A stretch of 13,049 nucleotides of DNA from Anaerolineales bacterium (GTDB taxonomy: Bacteria > Chloroflexota > Anaerolineae > Anaerolineales > Villigracilaceae). Below the pieces are notes generated by a model that did not search any database, was not told the DNA's origin, and saw only the letters and a list, made by a program, of their open reading frames with translations. The translations under genes were made by a program, and so were the position numbers. The stretch spans positions 1-13,049 of the forward strand of contig JAICQC010000086.1 of NCBI GenBank assembly GCA_025938055.1, written 5' to 3'. Numbering within the stretch: position 1 is the stretch's first letter; each line of letters opens with the position of its first letter. Below are positions 7,380 through 13,049 of this stretch, in pieces.

Positions 7380-8043
7380 CTTGCTTTTTTCTCCTCAATA
7401 GAAAATCTGTAATTGCAAAGTCGAGATCTTCGTCAATATCCCAGGCTTCATCGGCGTCGATTTCAAACATCAATGGCTTTTCACCAATCCGGTGATGCCG
7501 CTTGATCAAATTCTCGCGGGTAAATATGTAAATACACGAATTCTCCTCGTACACAGGAGGCAAATCCTGGGTCTGGATCAGGACCGTTGGGTCGTGGTTG
7601 ATAGCGCGTCCATCCTGGAAATACAGGCGGGTTTGTAGGCGAGTGACTGAGAAGATTGAGTCGTAATTTGGGTAAGTAGTAATTAGTGATCGAATCGCCT
7701 GTGAAACCGTTTCAGGTTTGAGCAGAGGGTTTGTGCTGTGTGTCTGCAAGTAAAAGTCTGCCTGCACCTGTTCCGTATCATGGATGAGAATGTCATTCAT
7801 TGGCACATCAATCGCCCGCAGATGTTCCGGACGATTGATCATGGCCACTTGCGGGAAATGCTGGCGCAAGCCATCCATCACCGGCTCGGAGTCGGTATCC
7901 ACAACAATCCGGGAAATTTCAGGGACAGCGAGCAGCGTCTCGATAATATGATGGAACAGCGGTTTCCCCGCCAGGAGGCGGTAATTCTTGCCAGGCACAC
8001 GCTGGCTGTGGTGGCGCATCGGGACAAGGGCAACAAGTTTCAT
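7366..8043 (-). CDS. Acylneuraminate cytidylyltransferase family (CMP-sugar synthetase-like)
   Basis: This 225-residue protein starts with the CMP-sugar synthetase signature: PMRHHSQRVPGKN at 8-20, then LAGKPLF. This carries the Arg10, Arg15, Lys19 and Asn20 that bind CTP. VDTDSE at 48-53 and LQTHSTNPLLKP at 99-110 match the usual DTD and LQPTSPLR positions. The C-terminal FEIDADEAWDIDED supplies the acidic metal-binding residues. Relatives (NeuA, PseF, LegF, KdsB) couple CTP to a nonulosonic or 3-deoxy sugar acid in the cytoplasm. No nonulosonate synthase is present in this window, so the substrate is open. The ATG overlaps the preceding glycosyltransferase stop as ATGA. The family is clear; the exact sugar is not. 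Confidence 0.87.
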   Translation of the reverse strand: MKLVALVPMRHHSQRVPGKNYRLLAGKPLFHHIIETLLAVPEISRIVVDTDSEPVMDGLRQHFPQVAMINRPEHLRAIDVPMNDILIHDTEQVQADFYLQTHSTNPLLKPETVSQAIRSLITTYPNYDSIFSVTRLQTRLYFQDGRAINHDPTVLIQTQDLPPVYEENSCIYIFTRENLIKRHHRIGEKPLMFEIDADEAWDIDEDLDFAITDFLLRRKKQVESA

Positions 8044-8978
8044 GACGACTGATTATACCGAATCGGCTCAATATCTCTTTGTGTACGATCTGTAGACTTT
8101 CTCTCACGTGCATAGTAGAACGTTTCACGCAGTTGCGGAGTCAGCAGCCCTGACTCGCGGTACCCAATTCGGGTACCATGAAACTGCATTAAGCGAAACC
8201 AGAAGATGGAGGAGAAATTCTTCCATAACACACATTCACGAGCCGCATGCCACAGGTCACTCAGGATATTCATGATCGTCAGGCGGAAGAAATCATACAA
8301 GCTGAAGTGAGCTTCAGGATAAATCTTTTTGAATGCCATCCCTTCACGCCGGTAACGGTTGAACACGCCACGCGGGGTTTCATCGTGGATATGAATGATC
8401 TCGGCTTCCGCCACGTAGGCAATTTCATAGCCCTGACCCTTCGCCCACTTCGCCCAGGCTAGATCTTCCAGCCCGGTCAGGGTTTCATCATAGGGATGGT
8501 GCACCCACAAACTTTTTCGGATGGCAGCATTGGCATTATTGCAAAAGGCGGTCACCTGACGCGGCTTGCTGACATCGGGGTACCACTGGTGATAGATCTG
8601 CTGCTCTGAAAAGCGCGCTGTTTCGGGTCCGCGCTGCTTGCCATACGTGAGTGCAACTCTTTCATCCTCAAGCGGGCGCAGCAGCGACTCGAGCCAATCC
8701 GGATAGACGGGATAAACATGCGCGCTGGCGATGACGATCAACTCACGTGTTGCAGCTTGGATCCCTGCATTGAGCGAACGCCCAAATGTAAACTCTGCTG
8801 ACGGAATGGTCACGATCCGCGCCCCAAAGGATTCAGCAACAGCGATCGTTGCGTCGGTCGAGCCTGAATCGACGAGGATGATCTCCACATCCCGGACCGT
8901 TTGCTGGCGAATCCCCTCGAGCAAACGCCCGATGTGCTTTTCTTCATTGTAGGCGCGGATGACAATGGAACAGGTCAT
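8040..8978 (-). CDS. Family 2 glycosyltransferase
   Basis: This 312-residue protein opens with SIVIRAYNEEKHIG and has the nucleotide-binding VDSGSTD at 36-42, both typical of GT2 enzymes with a GT-A fold. The Glu171-Asp172 pair in GLEDLAW fits the catalytic ED motif. The usual metal-binding DxD position reads SAH (85-87, in VIASAHVYP), a variant I recall in part of the family. A C-terminal region of about 80 residues contains aromatic-rich helices that may associate with the membrane surface. It would add one sugar to a growing glycan on the cytoplasmic side. The ATG at 8978 overlaps the previous stop as ATGA; a TTG at 8984 is a weaker alternative. Its own stop overlaps the cytidylyltransferase start in the same way. 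Confidence 0.9.
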   Translation of the reverse strand: MTCSIVIRAYNEEKHIGRLLEGIRQQTVRDVEIILVDSGSTDATIAVAESFGARIVTIPSAEFTFGRSLNAGIQAATRELIVIASAHVYPVYPDWLESLLRPLEDERVALTYGKQRGPETARFSEQQIYHQWYPDVSKPRQVTAFCNNANAAIRKSLWVHHPYDETLTGLEDLAWAKWAKGQGYEIAYVAEAEIIHIHDETPRGVFNRYRREGMAFKKIYPEAHFSLYDFFRLTIMNILSDLWHAARECVLWKNFSSIFWFRLMQFHGTRIGYRESGLLTPQLRETFYYARERKSTDRTQRDIEPIRYNQSS

Positions 8979-11014
8979 TTGCAAAAGAGTTCGTCAATAT
9001 AACTCCCCATTTCAGCGGAGAGCGTGTATCCCTGATCTGACATCGAATTCAAGTAATTACACGCCTGCTGCTTGTAAAATAATTGGGTATTGATCCGGGT
9101 GGACAATCCCTTCACCCGTTTCTGATTATCAAGAAACGCGTATGCCTGTAGGAAGGGCATAAGTTCAATTTGATCGTTGGGATGAAGACCGAGCCTCTCA
9201 GCCTCTTCCCCAATCTCGACAACATTTTCCCAATCGCCGCGTTGACGCGCCAGGTCAGCCTTTTGATAGTAGTAACACCAGGTATGTTCCGGTTCATTCC
9301 CAAAAATGGAAGCCGGCGGAGTCGCCTGCTCACCAGTTGCTATCACGTTATCCACTTTTGAATTCGGCGCGATCAGTAAAATCCTATGGGTATCATGAAT
9401 CGAAAGATTAGGACTGCCTCCATCGATCACTCGAACGCAAGCATTCTCACCTGACTGCGTCAAGATTAAAACATTCCCGAAATCCCGGGTCAATTCATTT
9501 CCGCGTCGTAATGGAGTTTCCTCGCCTTTGTTGGAAAGGACTTGAAAGACGACATCATCGGTCAGGACAGCGGCTGGAAGCTTTATTTCGATGGGAATCG
9601 AATTCTGCTTTTCAGGATAATAAATAAGATTTGCGGGACCCCAAACAAAATAGTCCTCCTGGATGGTGCCGACGGCATAGCTGGCTATTAAGGTCGTTCC
9701 AGGTTTAATATCTGGCACACGCCAAGCAACCTGCCACCAAAAGTCGTGCACGTTTGCCGTTTCCTCGGCAGCGTGAGCGGCATTTGCATAGTGCGTAAAA
9801 CTCGCCACAAATACCAGGAATGCTACAAATGCCATTCGTAAAAAAGTAGAATTCATGGACAATACAAGGACCGTCAATATCATGCCTACCCCAGCCGCGC
9901 TGGCAAGCGTATATCGGGAATAATCTCCAAAGTCTGCGTGGCGGTTGGCGATGATCACGGGCAGTAGTGAGAATAACGCAGTGACCACCCCGATAAGCAA
10001 TATATGCTTTTTCCACTTCGAATGGATTTCGTCTGCAAAGGTCTGTAGATCCGGTTTCTGTAGAGCAATAAGGACAAGGAACACAATAACGATGCTCAGT
10101 CCTGTTCCTATCAAGAAATCCCTCAGGCGCAGGGTAAAAACCAGATCGTTGAATGGAACCGCCCAAGCCAGGAACACAACCCTGAATGCATCCTGAATCC
10201 AATTGACCAGCCACCATAAGCCGCTCAGCGGCGAAGCAAACAGTTGGCCGAACTGAGAGCCCAGGTCGGTCGCGCGTCGTTCACTTTCGAAGAAGAAAAA
10301 CCGCCAGACCAGGAATACCAAAGGTGAGCTGAGGAACGGCAGCCATAGAGCAATAACTTTTTGCAAATATTCTTTACCTGTTGACCTGTTTTCCTGGAGA
10401 ACAACTTGAGCAATAAAACCTAGTCGCAACAATTCCAACCCGATCATGTATTCGACCAGCGCAGGGTACAGAATGCCTGTGACAACGGACAGTCCAATCC
10501 AGATAACTCTTTGAGACAGGTTCTGCGTCTGTATTGCCTTCACCGTAAACGCAATCGAAGAAATAGCCAGAAGGAGGCTAAGCAACTGCGCCTGATAATC
10601 GATGGGGTTAAGCTGCGACAGAAACCCCGGGTATATCAATAACAGCAAAGCAATGAGAAAATTTGGCGTTCGATATCTGGGCCAGATCCTGTTCATTGTC
10701 CAAAACAATGCCCAGGAAGCAAGGAATCGATAGAGGTAGGCGCTCAGGTGATAATAAAACACCCGGTCCCCAAACAGGCTGTAGATAATTTCCATTACAT
10801 AAGCGCGAGCCGGGCGATCGATCCTGTATATTTCATGGAAGAATTGTGCGCCCTGCGTATGAGCATCAAAAATGAGGAACCAGTCATCCTTGTAATATCC
10901 CAGCTTGTCCGCCAAGGGCAGATAGACGAGAGCGCCCACAAGAGCAAGAAGCAGCAAAAGAGAGAACGAAGATTTGCCTGCGTTTTCGGTTTCCACCTTA
11001 GTCTTCTCCTCCAT
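8975..11014 (-). CDS. Polytopic GT-C-like membrane protein with soluble C-terminal domain
   Basis: This 679-residue protein starts with a charged leader and a first membrane helix at about 16-34. An outside loop with YYKDDW (Asp43, Asp44) follows, then IDRPARAY. An acidic pair just after the first helix is the usual catalytic or donor-binding site of GT-C glycosyltransferases that use polyprenyl-phosphate sugars. About ten more helices run to roughly residue 408. The last 270 residues are soluble: a beta-rich part (about 440-570), then a helical part with a TPR-like look (RQRGDWENVVEIGEEAERLG). I do not recognise the exact family. A membrane glycosyltransferase acting on the outer face is the best inference. 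The ATG has GGTGAG upstream and lies 6 bp after the sulfotransferase stop. Confidence 0.7.
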   Translation of the reverse strand: MEEKTKVETENAGKSSFSLLLLLALVGALVYLPLADKLGYYKDDWFLIFDAHTQGAQFFHEIYRIDRPARAYVMEIIYSLFGDRVFYYHLSAYLYRFLASWALFWTMNRIWPRYRTPNFLIALLLLIYPGFLSQLNPIDYQAQLLSLLLAISSIAFTVKAIQTQNLSQRVIWIGLSVVTGILYPALVEYMIGLELLRLGFIAQVVLQENRSTGKEYLQKVIALWLPFLSSPLVFLVWRFFFFESERRATDLGSQFGQLFASPLSGLWWLVNWIQDAFRVVFLAWAVPFNDLVFTLRLRDFLIGTGLSIVIVFLVLIALQKPDLQTFADEIHSKWKKHILLIGVVTALFSLLPVIIANRHADFGDYSRYTLASAAGVGMILTVLVLSMNSTFLRMAFVAFLVFVASFTHYANAAHAAEETANVHDFWWQVAWRVPDIKPGTTLIASYAVGTIQEDYFVWGPANLIYYPEKQNSIPIEIKLPAAVLTDDVVFQVLSNKGEETPLRRGNELTRDFGNVLILTQSGENACVRVIDGGSPNLSIHDTHRILLIAPNSKVDNVIATGEQATPPASIFGNEPEHTWCYYYQKADLARQRGDWENVVEIGEEAERLGLHPNDQIELMPFLQAYAFLDNQKRVKGLSTRINTQLFYKQQACNYLNSMSDQGYTLSAEMGSYIDELFCK

Positions 11015-11020
11015 GACTTC

Positions 11021-11878
11021 TCACCAGTCCATACCTTTCTCGTAGCCCAACTGTACCAGCAGCTCACCGGCTGTATCTTTAAAAATTTGCCTGTGCTCCT
11101 CCGTGAAATACTTTTTCCATTCGCTGGTTTTCCCCGAGCGGAACGTCGGAGATCTGCTCGGGTTGATGGAAGATTCCAGCCCTTCGAGGATCACCTCTCG
11201 GGGAGTCTGGTGCGGGACACGGGCGAGGAAGTGGTCGATGATGCGGTTCAACGTCCCGAGGCGGTCGTGGATCAAATCCTCGAAATGGAGCGCCAGCACG
11301 GCAGGCTGGTCGAGCCAGCCCAGATAGGGAGCAAAGCGTTCGGCGATATTTGGGAACTCGATATCTGCATCAGGTCTTCCCAAAATGCTAACGCTGAGTC
11401 GCGCATTGAAATCGGGGAGGGACTGATAGTAATCATGATGGACATGCCGCGCCTCCATGTCAGTCACATAAAAGACATGTGAGACGACGACATCGCGCGG
11501 GTCACGGAAAATGAAATAAGGGATGAAATTAGGCGCGCAGACCTGTTTAATGGACTCTTCTCGCGCAAAGAGATGTGCCGACGCAATATCCCTCGGACGC
11601 AGAGAATCCAGCCATGAGAGGGCTTCTTCAGGCGCGCGCTTGCGCCCACTCTCGCCTTCATATTCGGCATAAAAGGAATGCAGGCGCTTTGCATAAGGTG
11701 CAACATGTGAAAACCCCAGCAGGATCTGGTCGAGTAAATGCGTGCCGCTCTTGGGAAAGGAAATACCCAGCAAAATGGGCCAACCAGCCTGCGCGGCGGG
11801 CAGGGATACAAAACGCGCACGCTGGTACGTTTTCTCAGTTTGATAAAGCAGCAAGCGCAGAGACGATTTCAGTGGCAT
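11021..11878 (-). CDS. PAPS-dependent sulfotransferase family protein
   Basis: This 285-residue protein carries the motifs of the Sulfotransfer_1 family. FPKSGTH at 41-47 is the 5'-phosphosulfate loop. FRDPRDVVVSHVFY at 124-137 is the 3'-phosphate site. FRSGKTSEWKKYF at 246-258 matches the C-terminal PAPS-binding motif with its usual Arg, Gly and Trp. His102 (SAHLF) is a candidate catalytic base. It should move sulfate from PAPS to a hydroxyl or amine of a sugar or lipid in the cytoplasm. An in-frame TTG at 11941 would add 21 residues, but a rightward promoter and a -10-like element overlap that extension. The ATG at 11878 is therefore preferred, though without a clear ribosome site. It is the first gene of the leftward operon; no PAPS synthesis genes are in the window. 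Confidence 0.87.
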   Translation of the reverse strand: MPLKSSLRLLLYQTEKTYQRARFVSLPAAQAGWPILLGISFPKSGTHLLDQILLGFSHVAPYAKRLHSFYAEYEGESGRKRAPEEALSWLDSLRPRDIASAHLFAREESIKQVCAPNFIPYFIFRDPRDVVVSHVFYVTDMEARHVHHDYYQSLPDFNARLSVSILGRPDADIEFPNIAERFAPYLGWLDQPAVLALHFEDLIHDRLGTLNRIIDHFLARVPHQTPREVILEGLESSINPSRSPTFRSGKTSEWKKYFTEEHRQIFKDTAGELLVQLGYEKGMDW

Positions 11879-11894
11879 AAAAAGATTTCGTTTA

Positions 11895-11923
11895 TTGATT
11901 TTGGAAGAGATTCGTTCTATACT
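11895..11923 (+). promoter_or_regulatory. Candidate sigma-70-type promoter for the GH27 gene
   Basis: TTGATT at 11895-11900 and TATACT at 11918-11923 are separated by exactly 17 bp. They match the consensus at four and five of six bases. Transcription would start near 11930, giving a 5' leader of about 53 bases before the ATG at 11983. No experimental support is available. Confidence 0.45.
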
Positions 11924-11931
11924 CCGTGATA

Positions 11932-11950
11932 GCCGATTCAATTATACGGC
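11932..11950. promoter_or_regulatory. Imperfect palindrome between divergent genes, possible operator
   Basis: The 19-bp sequence GCCGATTCAATTATACGGC matches its reverse complement at six of nine arm positions, including perfect GCCG/CGGC ends. It lies around the expected start of the rightward transcript and covers the -10-like element of the leftward one. A repressor bound here could control both. This is suggestive only; short palindromes also arise by chance. Confidence 0.25.
11941..11946 (-). promoter_or_regulatory. Perfect -10 hexamer possibly serving the leftward operon
   Basis: The minus strand reads TATAAT here, about 63 bases before the sulfotransferase ATG. No convincing -35 hexamer is found 15-19 bp upstream, so an activator or an atypical promoter would be needed. 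Position just upstream of the first operon gene is the main support. Confidence 0.3.
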
Positions 11951-11982
11951 ATACTCCAAAACCAAGCCCTCTGAGGAACCTC

Positions 11983-13049
11983 ATGAACCATTCACCCAAA
12001 CCGCTTGCATCCATCCCGCCCATGGGTTGGAACTCATGGAACACATTTGGGCATCATATCAATGAGACCGTCGTCCGCGAAACGGCGGATGCGCTCGTCT
12101 CCTCCGGACTCAAGGAATACGGCTATGAATACGTCGTCATCGACGATTGCTGGTCCATCAAAGATCGACGGGATGGAAACGGTGATCTGATCGCTGATCC
12201 CGAAAAATTCCCCAGCGGCATCAAAGCCCTTGCAGACTATGTCCACAGTAAAGGATTCAAGATCGGGATCTATTCCGATGCGGCAGAGCAGACCTGCGCA
12301 GGCTATCCCGGAAGCCTGGGCTTCGAAGAACAGGATGCACAACTCTGGGCGTCGTGGGGTATTGATTTCCTCAAATATGATTACTGCCATGCGCCATTAT
12401 TCGACCAGGCGATCGCAATTGAACGATATACGCGCATGGGCGAAGCGCTGCGCAAAACGGGGCGCGAATTCCTCTTTTCGCTATGCGAATGGGGAAACCA
12501 GGCGCCGCATCTGTGGGGACGGGATGTGGGTGGACATATGTGGCGCGTCTCGGGCGATGTCTTCGACTCATGGATCAATGTCCACATGAATGGCTGGCGA
12601 GGACTCGGCATTGATATTTCCATAGATATCGCGCAGGATGTTCATGCCTATGGCGGTCCCGGCGGCTGGAATGACCTCGATATGCTCGTCGTGGGACTCA
12701 AAGGCAAGGGGCAGATCGCGGGCAATGGCATGTCGTTCCTCGAATATCAAACGCACATGTCAATGTGGGTGATGGCTTGCTCCCCGCTCATGATCGGCTG
12801 CGATATCCGTACACTGGACTCCGATACAGCCTCTCTATTGATGAACCGCGAAGTGCTGGATGTGAACCAGGATTCGCTGGGGATCCCCGCTCGCCGCGTC
12901 AAACAAGTTGGCAGATGCGACATCTGGACAAAACGACTCGCGGACTCATCGGTGGCTGTTTCCGTGATCAATCGTGGTTCAAGCCGGGAAGACATCACCC
13001 TTCAGGCCCGCGACATTGGCATGCTGGATACACCCAAGCTCGCCCGCGA
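11983..13049 (+). CDS. GH27 alpha-galactosidase-like glycoside hydrolase (3' end cut off)
   Basis: The first 355 residues are present and the frame runs off the window. Family GH27 signatures are clear: PPMGWNSWN at 12-20, DDCW at 54-57, and GIYSDA at 95-100. The nucleophile is Asp133 in LKYDYC, and the acid/base is Asp192 in RVSGDVFDSW. GGPGGWNDLDML follows, and the later ACSPLMIGCDIR stretch closes the barrel. GH27 enzymes are retaining hydrolases, mostly alpha-galactosidases, with some alpha-N-acetylgalactosaminidases and beta-L-arabinopyranosidases. No signal peptide precedes the catalytic domain, so it should act in the cytoplasm on imported oligosaccharides. GAGGAA lies 7 bases before the ATG. 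It is divergent from the glycan operon, and a metabolic link between them is not shown. Confidence 0.93.
   Translation, partial: MNHSPKPLASIPPMGWNSWNTFGHHINETVVRETADALVSSGLKEYGYEYVVIDDCWSIKDRRDGNGDLIADPEKFPSGIKALADYVHSKGFKIGIYSDAAEQTCAGYPGSLGFEEQDAQLWASWGIDFLKYDYCHAPLFDQAIAIERYTRMGEALRKTGREFLFSLCEWGNQAPHLWGRDVGGHMWRVSGDVFDSWINVHMNGWRGLGIDISIDIAQDVHAYGGPGGWNDLDMLVVGLKGKGQIAGNGMSFLEYQTHMSMWVMACSPLMIGCDIRTLDSDTASLLMNREVLDVNQDSLGIPARRVKQVGRCDIWTKRLADSSVAVSVINRGSSREDITLQARDIGMLDTPKLAR

Noticed and set aside
8050..8055. TATAAT on the minus strand just before the cytidylyltransferase gene
   Set aside because: It is inside the coding end of the glycosyltransferase with no matching -35 at normal spacing, and the genes overlap, so an internal promoter is not supported.
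9705..10217. 170-codon minus-strand frame inside the GT-C-like gene
   Set aside because: It is out of frame with a well-supported 679-residue protein whose hydrophobic helices span this stretch.
10748..11482. 244-codon open frame on the plus strand
   Set aside because: It lies opposite the sulfotransferase and GT-C-like genes, whose motifs are unmistakable on the minus strand, and its translation has no recognisable domain.
11879..11941. 21-residue N-terminal extension of the sulfotransferase from a TTG
   Set aside because: The sulfotransferase fold begins after the internal ATG, and the extension overlaps a good rightward promoter and the leftward -10-like element. It remains possible because GGAG lies 12 bases before the TTG.
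7370..11941. Identical 11-mer TTGAATCGGCT at two candidate TTG starts (7379 and 11941, minus strand)
   Set aside because: Repeats of 11 bases are expected by chance in a window of this size, and flanking bases do not match.
1..13049. Mobile elements, CRISPR arrays, tRNA or rRNA genes
   Set aside because: No transposase-like protein, no regularly spaced repeats and no RNA gene signatures were seen on reading both strands.

Overview
The window looks like part of a bacterial surface-polysaccharide locus. It is dense and roughly half G+C, with almost every gene on the minus strand and packed end to start. The mix of families recalls accessory glycan regions of Chloroflexota (Anaerolineae-type) genomes. 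That assignment is an impression from family content and needs a database search.

Layout, read in transcription order from right to left. A short divergent control region (about 11879-11982) separates a rightward gene for a GH27 alpha-galactosidase-like enzyme, cut by the window end, from a long leftward operon. The leftward operon encodes a PAPS-type sulfotransferase, a large GT-C-like membrane protein with a soluble C-terminal domain, a family 2 glycosyltransferase, and a CMP-sugar synthetase-like cytidylyltransferase. It then encodes three paralogous membrane enzymes of the alkaline phosphatase/sulfatase superfamily, with a D-2-hydroxyacid dehydrogenase inserted between the second and third. 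Several junctions are ATGA overlaps, so the genes are probably translationally coupled. After a 167-bp gap with an inverted repeat come an SDR oxidoreductase, an MptE-like (DUF115) protein and, at the left edge, the first 18 codons of another family 2 glycosyltransferase.

Working together (inference): the cytidylyltransferase would activate a sugar acid, the glycosyltransferases would build a lipid-linked or surface glycan, and the sulfotransferase would add sulfate in the cytoplasm. The three membrane enzymes would then act outside the cell. They carry a Thr at the nucleophile position (not the Cys/Ser formylglycine site of true sulfatases), which points to LtaS/EptA-like transfer of a phospho-substituent. 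The dehydrogenase between them may make or remove a 2-hydroxyacid used as a decoration. The most interesting element is this three-paralog module with its embedded dehydrogenase.

No RNA genes, CRISPR arrays, insertion sequences or transposases were seen. No gene-free stretch exceeds 300 bases.
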